Positions 20,237 through 31,587 of a DNA stretch of 64,000 nucleotides are shown here, in pieces. The notes below the pieces were generated by a model. That model was given only the letters and a program-made list of their open reading frames with translations, was not told the DNA's origin and ran no database searches. The position numbers and the translations under genes are program-made. Numbering within the stretch: position 1 is the first letter of the stretch; each line of letters starts with the position of its first letter. This stretch comes from Trichomonas vaginalis G3 (Eukaryota; Parabasalia; Trichomonadida; Trichomonadidae), in contig NC_067207.1 in the NCBI RefSeq assembly GCF_026262505.1, positions 22,722,082-22,786,081 of the forward strand. The letters are read 5' to 3'.

Positions 20237-21214
20237 ATGCTTTCTTTCTTACTGTCTACGGCAGTAATGAGGCCTCACAGGCACCATCACTATCGCGTCT
20301 TCCCAGAGGCTAATGGCGCCTCCGCCGTTTGCACCTCGAGCAACGGTATCAATATTCGAAACGGTCCTTCAACATCAAACGGCATCCTTGGTGCTATTGG
20401 CTATGGTGCAAGTGTTCCAGTCACTGGCCGCAGTGGCGACTGGTGGCAAGTCAGCTACAATGGCCAAACAGGCTACTGCTATTCCGAGTTTGTACGCGTT
20501 CCAGGCACAGTTAATGCCAATGGTGGACTCTTTATCCGCTCCGGTCCAGGCACTGGCTTTGGCATTGTCAGCAGTCTTGCTAATGGCGCTAGCGTTCAAA
20601 TTACAAATGTTAGAAACAACTGGTTCTATGTAGGCAATGGCTGGTCATCAGGTGATTACATCACAGTTGGCGGAAACCCAGCCCCAGCTCCAGGCCCATC
20701 CGGTGGCGTAATTACTGATTCTCAAATGCAAAGAATGGGCTGGTCCGATTACAGACTTGCCGATTTGAATGCATGCTGCTCCAGATTCGGAATTACAACC
20801 TCTGCAAGAATTCACCACTTCATTTCCCAGTGCTCCCATGAATCTGGTTGCGGACGCTACAGAAGAGAAATTGCCTCTGATGCGGATTACGAATGGCGCA
20901 GAGATCTTGGCAATATCTACGCAGGCGATGGTCCAAAGTACAAAGGCGGTGGCTATATCCAATTAACAGGAAGAGCTAATTACCAAGCTCTCGCTACCTA
21001 CCTTAATGATCCTAACGTTATTAATATTGGTGTTGACTATGTCGCCGAGAACCTTCCATGGACATCAGCAGGCTACTGGTGGTACAGAAATGGAATGAAC
21101 TCTCTTTGCGACAATGGTGCTTCTGTCGAACAAATTACAAGACGTGTTAACGGCGGATACAACGGCCTTGAATCCAGAAGGATGTACTACAATCACGCAT
21201 GTGGCATCTTCTAA
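20237..21214 (+). CDS. SH3b-SH3b-GH19 chitinase/lysozyme-like hydrolase, copy 1
   Basis: A 325-residue protein. A short hydrophobic start ([10 protein letters not shown]) is followed by a His/Arg-rich stretch. Two bacterial SH3 domains lie at about 30-88 and 90-145 ([48 protein letters not shown]). After a Pro/Gly linker, residues ~160-325 form a GH19 domain: [14 protein letters not shown] with the catalytic Glu in HES, then [28 protein letters not shown]. This layout is typical of bacterial and phage wall hydrolases, so it probably cleaves peptidoglycan and was acquired laterally. [11 protein letters not shown] segment has Trp where copy 2 has Gly. The ATG follows TTCTTG; a TTG-started extension adds only one residue. 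Base use is richer in GC than the neighbours. Confidence 0.85.
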   Translation: MLSFLLSTAVMRPHRHHHYRVFPEANGASAVCTSSNGINIRNGPSTSNGILGAIGYGASVPVTGRSGDWWQVSYNGQTGYCYSEFVRVPGTVNANGGLFIRSGPGTGFGIVSSLANGASVQITNVRNNWFYVGNGWSSGDYITVGGNPAPAPGPSGGVITDSQMQRMGWSDYRLADLNACCSRFGITTSARIHHFISQCSHESGCGRYRREIASDADYEWRRDLGNIYAGDGPKYKGGGYIQLTGRANYQALATYLNDPNVINIGVDYVAENLPWTSAGYWWYRNGMNSLCDNGASVEQITRRVNGGYNGLESRRMYYNHACGIF

Positions 21215-21997
21215 AAAACTTTTAAATAGTTTTCTTTTTTTTGAAACTATGAAATTTTTTTGATGGATTATCATTTCCGTCTGCAAAGATGACAATAACT
21301 ACACCGATAGCGGCTTTTTAAGGCTCCGGTCCTGCATGATTACTGCATATAGTTAGGACGAGTGTCTAATAAGGAGTAAAAATATACCAATAGATTGCAC
21401 ATATACCAATATTTTGTAAAAATTAAATATTATCTATTTTAAAAATTTTCGAATTTGACTATATTATCGTTTTAAACATGATATATACTAACTTTACTAT
21501 TTGATATATGATAAATAATGATATTTTAAAAATTGAAAATTTGGATTTTTAAATTTGCAAAGTATATAGTATAGTAAATTCATAAATGAGTATAATGTGC
21601 CCAATTATAACAATTTTCAATCATTTGATAATTCTATGACTATGGATTTTTGTACTTCTAATTAAAATAATGTCACTTTTTAATATATTGAGTTTAAGGT
21701 TTAAATTTAATTTAAAAAATCGATTTGTTTATACATATTGGAAAGGAATTTTTTGATAATATCTTTTGTATATTAATACATTATGACTTATACTATGTCA
21801 CCATAATATAAGTTCAAATTTTTATCATGCACATCAATATAAAATTGTAATTCAAAAAACACCTACTTCTATCGTCAAAAATACTCTCAATTTGAAAAAA
21901 TACATCAAAAATATCAAATTTGCAAACCTAATTCTTCGAAATACCGAAGAAGGTAGAATATACAAATAGTGTCGACAGAAACTATATAATTTTCTTT

Positions 21998-22346
21998 ACA
22001 AATTGTCCAAGGGGAACTGAGAGTTTTTTCTTATACGTTGAATTATAAATCAAATTATTGAATGTATTTTTGGAAAATTGAATACTCAATTATCGAAAAA
22101 CCGTTTTGACAAAAAGTGATTAATACAATATTATTGCCTATATTAAGTAATTATCATATATGATTTTTATTATCATATCAATTAATCGTGCATGAAGTTA
22201 TTCTCGACGCAAAAATCGTTTTTTATAGGGGTCTTGCAAATTTAATTCTTCTTTCATATATTTTTTTAGAAGCAAACTCACTATATCAAAATAAACTTTA
22301 GTTGCATTCTAACAATTTGTCGAAGGGGAACTGAGAGTTTTTTCTT
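21998..22346 (+). repeat. Two copies of a ~35-bp direct repeat
   Basis: The block containing AAGGGGAACTGAGAGTTTTT occurs at 21998-22032 and 22312-22346, with one or two differences. It lies inside the candidate TTAA element. Confidence 0.7.
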
Positions 22347-22505
22347 TATTATCAAGATATGACAAAAAATGTTAATATACAATTTTTTAATATTCGACAT
22401 ATATAGCGATAATGTAACATTATATGATTTTATTATATTATGATAGCATATATAAACCTTATCATATTATTAAAACTTTCACAAATCAAAAATATCTAAG
22501 GTAGT

Positions 22506-22588
22506 CACAAAATCTAAGTAGTGAGGCTCTCAAAAATTGAACCGTACTCCATACAAAATTTGTGTACCCTCACTACTTAGATTTTGTG
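22506..22588. repeat. Perfect 21-bp inverted repeat, 41-bp loop
   Basis: CACAAAATCTAAGTAGTGAGG at 22506-22526 is exactly complementary to 22568-22588. This could form a stem-loop or mark the ends of a small element nested in the 2.5-kb region. Confidence 0.8.
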
Positions 22589-23825
22589 GCCTTCAATTGA
22601 GAGGTTAGTTTTGATAGAGCACGTTATAAAATTAAAAGGGAAAAATAAATAAAATTTAAACATTTAATTATATATAATGTAAGGAGTGTAATTCCAAATT
22701 TTCTAAAAACTATTCAAATTTGAGCATTTTTTTGGAAATAGTAAATCAAATATGTACATCTAATAACAACATGATTCATCACCTTTTCAAGCTCTGCAGT
22801 CAATTTTTTGAAATTTGATTGAAATAAATGTAGCAAAAATTACATTTCATTAGGGAATATATGAGTTTCTCTGGAAACAGGCCGATAAATTTTAAATTTT
22901 GTCCAATCAACATGAATGCATTGAGAAATTTGGTTAAATATCTGGAACAATTCAACCATGTATAAATGGATCATGTAATCATCATGAAATGTTAGTGTTA
23001 GAGTTCAAAAGAAACAGAATGAGTGGAAATCAAACACAATCTGAATAATTTTAAACGTATACAATCTTTAAGTTTGTATTTTGAATTCTACATATATGAT
23101 TGTGTAATTCGTTCTTTCAAATTTTCGGATTCAGGCATGTTTTGATAAAATTCATTCCCAAAAACGTCAATTAACAATTAAATTTAGTGTATTTTAAATA
23201 TATATATATGTATTATATTTTATAAATTATATTAAATTCGCAAAATTTTAAGTTTTAAACAAAAATAAAAAATGTTCAAAATATGAAATTATGCATAGGA
23301 TATTAAAATTTACATGTTAGCAATTTTTTTGAATTGCTTTCAATTTTCATATTGAAATTTTTAAGATTTTTTTCTGAAATAATAAGCAAGAATATCAACC
23401 TAAATAATATTAAATTCCATGCGTTAATTTCCCCTCAAAAGTCATTGACCGCCTCTCAATCTAGATTTTGTGAGTACTTTAGATTCTGTCAAAAAGTGAT
23501 TTGTCAGATTTTTTCAAAAAAACAAATTACTCATCTAGAAGAGATTGTAAATCAAGTTTACTAATAACAATATAATGTATCACTAATATGCTATAAAATG
23601 TCGTGGGCTTTTTTGATTATAAATAGTTTTACCGGTCAAAGTTGAAATTTGTCAAAATACCGAATTCTCAGATAAGATGAACTATAATAGTAATACTCAG
23701 TTTAAATATACTATACTATAGTGTATTACATAATGATATTATGTACTAAAATAAAAGTATCAAAAACTCATATTGGTGGAGATATTAAAACTTTTAAAAT
23801 TGAGAGGGTGGGACCGGAGCCTTAA

Positions 23826-24483
23826 TTAACAATTTTTAAATTATGTTAATATATTCTTCATTTACGAGCCAAACTTCAATTCCAATCTTGACAAATATCA
23901 TACTGATCTAATATCTTATCACAATGTATTCAAATTCCAATAAATTCTAATATCTAAAAGCATTCTATAAATCAATTTGCTTATCCTAAATCTTTGTCTT
24001 AAATTGAACCTTTCAATCTTTGAAATCGAATAAGGAAACTCAAATATTTTTGAATATACTAATATCCTATAATCAATATATGTTTATTTTGCCGAAAGTG
24101 GCATGATTACCTTAAGGGCAAGTGTAATAATCTAAGGCCCGAAATTATAATATATCAAATTTGATTTTTTGGTCTAAAGAATCATTGTAAGTTTATATTT
24201 TCACACTATATATAGTCAAACTTTATTCAACTCATTCAGAAATAAAGAAATATTAAATACTCTCATAATAATATAAGTTTCTGGATGAATATCTTATAGT
24301 TTGCCACTTCATCATTACTAATGTGTTATTCCATATCTATAAACTAAAATAAAACTCATAAATTAATTCTGAAATTTTGTATTCATTCTTTTCCACATGT
24401 TTAACATATAGTTTTTTTCTTTTATTGAATTTTAAAGGTATTTTATATGGCACTGTGTTGATTTATAGCTCTAAAATTTTTGA
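23826..24483. other. AT-rich intergenic region
   Basis: About 660 bases. Short open frames here are AT-rich noise. No repeat or RNA gene is seen. Confidence 0.5.
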
Positions 24484-26187
24484 ATGTCTGAACAAGACAT
24501 TAAGCCACATATATACAGTGAGTTGCGAAGTAAGCATAAATACGAAATCGATATATTTAATGCATTGTATCAGTTGAAAACGGAAAATGAAGAAGATTTA
24601 AACTCAATTTATAAACTGATCAAAACAGAATTGATTAATTCAAAGAAATATCTCCCTACAAATGCTATCAAAGACATTTTAAATATAATTCCGTATAATA
24701 ATCGCTATACAAAGTCATTTTTATATCTTTCCAAACTGATATATGATGATTATCATGTTACAGAGGTCAAAGATGCTAAATATATTTCAGACTTCCTGTT
24801 TTATAATGAATATGGTATTCAATTAGATATGTCTTATGATTTAAAAGAATTAAAAATAGAAAACATCGATATTCATTCAGAAAATACAATTTACAGAGCA
24901 ATTATGTATAATGACAAAGAAATATTCATTTCAATCACTGAAACAGAAGGATTTAACAAAAATCAAACACTTAAAAGCAGTTTGTATCCATATTCTGAAG
25001 AAGGATATTCATTACTTGAATTATGCTGTTATCATGGAGCAGTTGATTGCTTCAAGTTTTTAAGAACAAAATTCAACTCAGAAATAACTGAAAAATGTCT
25101 ATAATTTTCTTTTTTAGGACGAAACCAAGAGATCTTGAGTGAATGCTTGAAATGTATAAGACCATATCAAGAATGTATGAAGTATGCAATTATTTCACAC
25201 AATATTGATTTTGTTACATTCATGATATATGAATACCAAAGATGGATCGATTTAAATGATTGCAGAGACTATAACAATTTCGAATCACTTTTAGTTTATT
25301 TCGATCAAACTAAAGATATTAAAGAATGCTTTCTTAATTCTATTTTGTTTGACATTCCATCAGTTTGCGAATATTTCCTATCGCATGGTGCAAACATCAA
25401 TGGAAAATTATATTATGATAAAACTGCACTTCATTTTGCGGCAATATCTGATAGTAAAGAAATAGTTGAGCTTCTTATTTCACGTGGTGCAAATATCAAT
25501 GAAAAAGATGATGATGGAGAAACTGCACTTCATTTTGCGGCAAGAGCTAATAGTAAAGAAATAGTTGAGTTTCTTATTTTGCATGGTGCAAATATCAATG
25601 AAAAAGATGATGATGGAGAAACTGCACTTCATTTTGCGGCAAGATCTAATTGTAAAGAAACAGCCGAATTTCTTATTTCGCATATTGCAAATATAAATGA
25701 AAAAGATAAAAATGGAGAGACTACACTTCATTATGCAGCAGAATATAATAGTAAAGAAACAACTGAATTTCTTATCTCGTGTGGTGCAAATATTAATGAA
25801 AAAGATAAAAATGAAAGAACGCCTCTTCACTATGCAGCAATGAGAAATAGTAAAGAGACAACCGAAGTTCTTATTTCGCATGGTGCAAATATAAATGAAA
25901 AAGACGAAGATGGAGAAACTGTACTTCATTATGCAGCAATGTGTAATAGTAAAGAAACAGCTGAATTTCTTATCTCGTGTGGTGCAAATATAAATGAAGA
26001 AGATAAAAATGGAAGAACACCTCTTCATTATGCAGCAGATAAGAATAGTAAAGAAACAGCAGAAGTTCTTATTTTACATGGTGCAAATATCAGTAAAAAA
26101 GATAAGTGGGGGAGAAACCGCTCTTTATTTAGCATCATTAAATAAGAGTAAAAAACACTCAAACTTCTCATTTCACATGGTGCATAA
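24484..26187 (+). pseudogene. Decayed DUF3447-ankyrin protein gene
   Basis: Residues 1-206 match the N-terminal DUF3447-type region of the gene at 32961-38441 (IYRAIMYNDKEIF, LLELCCYHGAVDCFK). An in-frame TAA at 25102-25104 falls where that paralogue has Tyr, and the same frame continues with FSFLGRNQEIL and about eight ankyrin repeats (TALHFAA...NSKE...LLISRGANINEKDDDGE). Near 26107 a G5 run shifts the frame; removing one G would restore GETALYLASLNKSK. A second indel in an A6 run near 26150 then separates off the last LKLLISHGA and a TAA at 26185. One nonsense and two frameshift lesions argue for a pseudogene; each alone could be a sequencing error. Repeats here are divergent, unlike the homogenised array at 33-37 kb. 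Confidence 0.75.
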
Positions 26188-27616
26188 AAATAATGTTTCT
26201 ACATCAAATGCCTTTTTTCCCCATCTCTCTCGGATATATCTTCCACAATGAATTTCATTAGAATTGAGAAAGTACGTAAAATGATTTTATATCAATAGCA
26301 AAAAATGATTGAATTACATTTTTACTAAAAGTTTATCTTTTTTTTTCTACTAATGAAAATAACGCTTTTGGAAAAACAATTTCAAAATTTGGAAGAAAGA
26401 AAACATTCATTATGTTCAAATTAAGCATAACAACATATTTACAACAAATACTATTATCTTTCATCAATAGTCTCTATAGTTACATTTTTAGAAGATAATG
26501 TAGATGCAATTTCTCAATAGACGGGTAAAACTACCAAACTGGAAAGCAGAAATAAATAGTTATACAAACAATTCCTTATTGTAATGATATTGGAAATAAA
26601 TGCGGAATAAACTATTCCAAATCCCATTTAATTGTAATTACAATTCTAATGTTGATCATAGAGCATATTTAATTAACACTGCAGGATATATGTTTTGTAT
26701 TTCATTTGAAGGCTATACAGTGACTATTACAGATTCATATGTTTAATTAAAAACTACACAATATACAAGAAGAAGTGCTAAAATTGAAAGAGATAAATCA
26801 AATTCTGAAACTAAAAGCATTTCATATTTTTTCATAGAAAATTGTTTGATAGAACCAAAAGTGTTGACAGAGAATATTTCTTATTTGCAGAAACTATGCA
26901 TGCAAAAAAGCTAGCTGCAAGTGTCATGTATTAAAAGATCGAAGATGAAAAGTCCTTATCTTTCGCTATCCATCATTGTTCACACATTAAAGAACAGCTT
27001 TATTATAACAATTTCTTCAATTTAAGTATGTATTACTATATGGCATTGAAAATCAGCATTAAAAATTGAATGCTGTGTCATAGGGACTTAAGCCTTCTGC
27101 ATAATGAAGGGATGTTGATCCATTGATGAGAAATTATTCAAAAAAAAAAAATCAACTTAATTAAAAGCGTGATGAGATCTTTGTGGAATCCTTCTGATCA
27201 GAAATAAAAAGCGAACCTAAGATAATTTTTCAACCTTATTTTTTCCCCTCAACATTTAATCAATATTTTTCAGAGATTGCCATTTACTTTAGTGAATGCA
27301 TTAATAATACAGGTTAAATTTTTCATTTGAGGAAATTTGACAAAATAAGAGTTTTAAAATATTTTTTACTATTCAATGATTACAATATATCGATGAAAAT
27401 CATCAGTCTCAAAAAATCAAACTGAATAGTTTACAACATTCAAATTCTAAACCTTTGTAGATATTAATTATTTCGAAAACAGACCCTTTTTACTATTACA
27501 AAGAACTTTCCAAATACAATGAGTGTTACGGTTAAATTTTGAATGTCAAAACTGACGTCAAAAAGTTTTTAAAATTCAAAAAATTTCAGTTTCTCTGAAA
27601 AAATCTATAATTCTTG
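26188..27616. other. Mostly non-coding region with one decayed frame
   Basis: About 1.4 kb. Apart from the remnant at 26521-26914 I see no gene. The last ~200 bases are the duplicated 5' flank shared with copy 1 of the GH19 gene. Confidence 0.5.
26521..26914 (+). pseudogene. Possible decayed coding remnant, family unknown
   Basis: Coding-like stretches occur in successive frames: WKAEINSYTNNS, then PYCNDIGNKCGINYSKS, then NVDHRAYLINTAGYMFCISF and GYTVTITDSYV. An in-frame stop follows, and the same frame continues TRRSAKIERDKSNSETKSIS to a TAG at 26912. Two frameshifts and one nonsense codon would be needed. The family is not recognised, and the case rests on composition and continuity only. 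Confidence 0.3.
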
Positions 27617-28594
27617 ATGCTTTCTTTCTTACTGTCCACGGCAATAATGAGGCCTCACAGACGCCATCATTATCGCGTCTTCCCAGAGGCTAATGGCGCC
27701 TCCGCCGTTTGCACCTCGAGCAACGGTATCAACATTCGAAACGGTCCTTCAACATCAAACGGCATCCTTGGTGCTATTGGCTATGGTGCATGTGTTCCAG
27801 TTACCGGCCGCAGTGGCGACTGGTGGCAAGTCAGCTACAATGGTCAAACAGGCTACTGTTATTCCGAATATGTTCGTGTTCCAGGTACAGTTAATGCTAA
27901 CAGCGGTCTGTATGTCCGCTCCGGTCCAGGTACTGGTTATGGTATTGTTAGTAGCCTTGCTAATGGTGCTACCGTTCAAATTACAAAAGTCAGTAACAAT
28001 TGGTTCTATGTAGGCAATGGCTGGTCATCAGGTGATTACATCACAGTTGGTGGAGATCCAAGTCCAAGCCCATCCCCATCCGGCAGTATTGTTACAGATT
28101 CTCAAATGCAAAGAATGGGATGGTCAAACTATAGACTTTCCGACTTGAATGCATGCTGCTCCAGATTCGGAATTACAACCTCTGCAAGACTTCGCCACTT
28201 CATTTCACAGTGCTCCCATGAATCTGCTTGCGGTGTCTACACAAAGGAACTTGCTTCCGGAACAGCTTATGAAGGACGCACAGATCTTGGCAACATTTAC
28301 GCAGGCGATGGTCCAAAGTACAAAGGCGGTGGTTACATCCAATTAACAGGAAGATCTAACTACCAAGCACTCGCTAACTACCTCAATGATGCCAATGTCA
28401 TTAATATTGGTGTTGATTACGTTGCTAACAATCTCCCATGGACATCAGCAGGATTCTGGTGGTACAGAAATGGAATGAACACTCTTTGCGACAATGGTGC
28501 TTCTGTCGAGCAAATTACATTACGTGTTAATGGTGGATACAACGGCCTTGCTTTCAGAAAGACCTACTACAATCGTGCATGCGGCATATTCTAA
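27617..28594 (+). CDS. SH3b-SH3b-GH19 chitinase/lysozyme-like hydrolase, copy 2
   Basis: A 325-residue paralogue of the gene at 20237. The first ~90 residues are nearly identical to copy 1, down to silent sites, while the later parts diverge. Domains are the same: two SH3b domains ([13 protein letters not shown] in the second) and a C-terminal GH19 domain with [10 protein letters not shown] and the catalytic-region sequence [10 protein letters not shown], which is the more usual form. The same TTCTTG precedes the ATG, and the 5' flank is shared. The likely role is breakdown of bacterial walls, perhaps for feeding or competition. A signal peptide is weak ([10 protein letters not shown]), so secretion is probable but unproven. 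Confidence 0.85.
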   Translation: MLSFLLSTAIMRPHRRHHYRVFPEANGASAVCTSSNGINIRNGPSTSNGILGAIGYGACVPVTGRSGDWWQVSYNGQTGYCYSEYVRVPGTVNANSGLYVRSGPGTGYGIVSSLANGATVQITKVSNNWFYVGNGWSSGDYITVGGDPSPSPSPSGSIVTDSQMQRMGWSNYRLSDLNACCSRFGITTSARLRHFISQCSHESACGVYTKELASGTAYEGRTDLGNIYAGDGPKYKGGGYIQLTGRSNYQALANYLNDANVINIGVDYVANNLPWTSAGFWWYRNGMNTLCDNGASVEQITLRVNGGYNGLAFRKTYYNRACGIF

Positions 28595-29061
28595 AACACT
28601 TTTAAATATTTAAACTTTCTACTCTTTTTCATATTTTTTGCATTAGATTACAAAAACAGACAGAATTGAGATATTTGCAGTCTAATATCATGAGAATGAG
28701 TTTAATTGCACTTAATATTAATGAATACAATGCTTTAAACATGCATGATTTATTTTTATTAATGTGTTATAGTTTTTTAAAGAATATATCACATCTTTTA
28801 TAACATTTCTAAAAAAAATATCAAATTTGTTATAACAAAGCAAACTTTTTGATCATTAAAATAGCTTTCACATACCATAACTGCTGATTTATAAAGATGT
28901 TCACACTTAGGATTGCTCCAATAGCGATATTAAAATATTATTCGAAATTTACAGTCATTATTCATATAAGATAGTTAAAAATACATGTATAAATATCACA
29001 ACACAAATATAATATATAATTTAATTGATAACAAACAAATAATATAGATAAAAAAAAGAAA
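28595..29061. other. AT-rich convergent intergenic region
   Basis: About 470 bases between convergent genes. No feature is seen. Confidence 0.5.
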
Positions 29062-31572
29062 TTATAACTTATGAATTTGTTCTAACAAGTCATCAATTTG
29101 ATTATTCTTCTCCGCATCAATGAATATCTTCTTGTACACATCATCAAATGAATTCGGAATGGGGAACTTCCATTTGTCATTTTCAGTTTTTGAGGAAGAA
29201 TTTTTGGAAATTTTTCGGATTCTTTTTGTTCTTTTTACGTTTTGTCCTTCAGAAGACTTAACACTGCTGCTAATTTCATTTGAACTAATAGAAGAGTTTG
29301 TGACTTTTTTCTTTTTCTTTTGGGAACCAGATTTCTGGCTTTGATCTCCAGAAGTTTCTGAAACAGAAGGAGGTTTCGGAAGTGATGTTTTCTTTTTTCT
29401 AAGTACTCTTCTTCTCTTTTTCTGTGGCTGAGCTGCATTTGTCTGCTGAGGATTATTATCTTCTGATTTCAATTCAACTGATTCTAATGTCAACAAATTA
29501 TCAGTGGATTTCTTAATGGTGAATTTTTTGTTCTTTTTCTCATCATTTTCAACAGGAACTAATCTTATTTCGTCTTCTCCGAACTCGATTGTCAGTTCTG
29601 TTCTCGTCTGATCTCCTTCAGAAGTATTCGCCATATCAACAGTTCTGAATCCTTCAGGACTTGGCTGAATAGGTCTCAAATACATCGGAAACAATGGCTT
29701 CTTTTCCTCCCTGTAGATCTCAAAAGGACTCTCAAATGGACTCATTTCTTCATTGAACGTCGGTTGTGGCAATTTGAATAGATCTGTCACTTTTGACAAT
29801 TCGATGTCAGAAATTTGTCCGTTTGAATGTAAACTTCTCAAATCTTTAAGAGGGAAACTTACAGCCATTGCTCTTTTATTACCAGCAGCCTTCCAGCAGA
29901 AATCAAACAACGACTTTGGAGATCTCGGACAAGCACCATCAATGTTTAAAAACGCAATTGGTGTTTCGCAATTAAACAAATTAGATGCTTCGATAATTCC
30001 TCGATCTCTGCATCTTGAATTGCTTAAATCTACGTATTCAATAGTCTTCGATGTTGACAAACATCTCAGTAATGAACATATGTTTGCGCCCATAAATTTG
30101 TCACTTTTTCCTTGAATTATCAAACTTTTGAGGGAAGAGAAAGGTATGAATTTTTCCAAGTGTTTTATAAGGTCTCCATCTGATTCCGAGAAGCATCCTG
30201 ATAAGCTCAGATAGTCTATTTGCGGATTCTTCGTCAGGAAAGTGAAGAAACGCGAGGAAACAGGGTTTTCATCCCATATCAAACATTGCAATCTTTTTAT
30301 TTCCAAATTTTTCAGAACATTGAACAATCTCTGCCACTCTGAACTGCTCGCTTTGCTGCATGAGATGTCCAACCTGATACTGGAAAGGAATATACTGGAA
30401 ATAGATGAAAAGAAACTAACTAAACTGTTTTCTTCCCATGAAACATTCGATAATTGTACGGAATTAACTGTTGCAGGCAAAGATGGAAGGGAAGTTGCCG
30501 TGTAACTGCATTTGTTCTTGCTCATATTGATCAGTTTGAGGTATTCTAGCTTCGAGTTACTAAAGGTTTTAAGAATTTCAATGATATCTAATGAGCAATC
30601 CGCAATTGAGATGGCTTCAATGAAACCGAGGTGTTTGATGATACTGTTTAGGTCTATATTTTTCATTCCATCTAAATTCAGGACTGTAAGTTGCTTCCCA
30701 ATTGTTGGAAGGAAATTATTATAAAATGATGGATAAGTATTCTCAAGAAAAGCATTTCGGAAGGCAATGGAGCATATGTATTTGTCTGAAAGACACTTGG
30801 CAAGGGATCGCAAGTTAGTTTCGTTGAGGTTTGTGTTAGAAAATGATAAACCTTGTAAAGGAATTTCTTTGTTACGAGAAAGATGACGTAAAAACGAATC
30901 ATAATGCTTAGTAATTGGTCCATCGATCTCTATGTTCTCTAAATAACAACTTTCGCAGACTAATGTTGATAATAAATCAAAAACATCAATTTTATCTGTG
31001 CTGTATGTTTTTATCGATGTAACTGATGAACACAGAGGTAGTATATCAAATAATAATTGCATACCTTCGATTTGATTTTCAAATTTTGAAAAATCAACAT
31101 GTTCCGTTGAATATGTTAAGATTTCTGTTATTTTGTCAAGTGTATTTTTAGATATTTGCGTGTTATTTAACTTTGCTTTCTCTGTAAGTCGCAATAATGC
31201 ACTGTTAGGTGTTGGTGGCGGTCTTTCATCAGGTGATTCAAAATATCCAAACGATATTAACTCTGTAGGTCGTAAAATTCGAGGAATAATATCTAAAAGA
31301 ATCGTTTGAATTTGCGGAACTTTTTCTGTTTCAAAATAGACGCGAAATGTTCCGAAAAGAAGATCTACAGTATCTTCTGTGACTTGCATTTTTGATGATT
31401 TGAACCAAGAATATGAGACAATGGGAAGATTATCTTTTTTATTGATATATGTGAGGCGAGAATTTGAAATAAGAAGATATTTATCATCTTTTGCTATTAG
31501 ATCATAAACTGGTGTTACATACCTTGGTACTTCTCCTCGACTTTTCGCACCAGAAATGATAATATCTTCCAT
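29062..31572 (-). CDS. PH/leucine-rich-repeat protein (CARMIL-like layout), copy 1
   Basis: About 836 residues from the ATG MEDIIISGAK. Residues ~15-120 are beta-rich with a PH-like pattern (DLIAKDDKYLLISNSRLTYI... LLFGTFRVYF). Residues ~165-590 carry degenerate leucine-rich repeats (YLENIEID, LTVLNLDGMKN, LEYLKLIN, IDYLSLSGC, IEYVDLSNSRC). The C-terminal ~200 residues are disordered, with Lys/Ser-rich basic blocks (KKRRRVLRKKKT) that could bind acidic partners or act in nuclear import. PH followed by LRR and a disordered tail is the layout of CARMIL actin regulators, but no capping-protein-binding motif was identified. The gene at 39332-41671 is a diverged paralogue; the two flank the ankyrin array. 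Confidence 0.65.
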   Translation of the reverse strand: MEDIIISGAKSRGEVPRYVTPVYDLIAKDDKYLLISNSRLTYINKKDNLPIVSYSWFKSSKMQVTEDTVDLLFGTFRVYFETEKVPQIQTILLDIIPRILRPTELISFGYFESPDERPPPTPNSALLRLTEKAKLNNTQISKNTLDKITEILTYSTEHVDFSKFENQIEGMQLLFDILPLCSSVTSIKTYSTDKIDVFDLLSTLVCESCYLENIEIDGPITKHYDSFLRHLSRNKEIPLQGLSFSNTNLNETNLRSLAKCLSDKYICSIAFRNAFLENTYPSFYNNFLPTIGKQLTVLNLDGMKNIDLNSIIKHLGFIEAISIADCSLDIIEILKTFSNSKLEYLKLINMSKNKCSYTATSLPSLPATVNSVQLSNVSWEENSLVSFFSSISSIFLSSIRLDISCSKASSSEWQRLFNVLKNLEIKRLQCLIWDENPVSSRFFTFLTKNPQIDYLSLSGCFSESDGDLIKHLEKFIPFSSLKSLIIQGKSDKFMGANICSLLRCLSTSKTIEYVDLSNSRCRDRGIIEASNLFNCETPIAFLNIDGACPRSPKSLFDFCWKAAGNKRAMAVSFPLKDLRSLHSNGQISDIELSKVTDLFKLPQPTFNEEMSPFESPFEIYREEKKPLFPMYLRPIQPSPEGFRTVDMANTSEGDQTRTELTIEFGEDEIRLVPVENDEKKNKKFTIKKSTDNLLTLESVELKSEDNNPQQTNAAQPQKKRRRVLRKKKTSLPKPPSVSETSGDQSQKSGSQKKKKKVTNSSISSNEISSSVKSSEGQNVKRTKRIRKISKNSSSKTENDKWKFPIPNSFDDVYKKIFIDAEKNNQIDDLLEQIHKL

Positions 31573-31587
31573 ATAAAAAACTTTCAA

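Larger units (their letters stand above)
21318..23825. mobile_element. Candidate TTAA-bounded non-autonomous transposon
   Basis: TTAAGGCTCCGGTCC at 21318-21332 and its exact complement GGACCGGAGCCTTAA at 23811-23825 face each other across 2.5 kb. Both outer ends are TTAA, as in elements that duplicate TTAA on insertion (piggyBac type). The interior is AT-rich, has no credible frame and contains internal repeats. The GC-rich ends stand out in this AT-rich context. No transposase is present, so the call depends on finding other copies. Confidence 0.45.

Noticed and set aside
23334..23564. 76-residue plus-strand frame
   Set aside because: No motif, composition of random AT-rich DNA, inside the non-coding candidate element.
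29798..29812. TGTCACTTTTGACAA inside the PH/LRR gene as a promoter
   Set aside because: It lies in coding sequence with no start nearby; probably chance.
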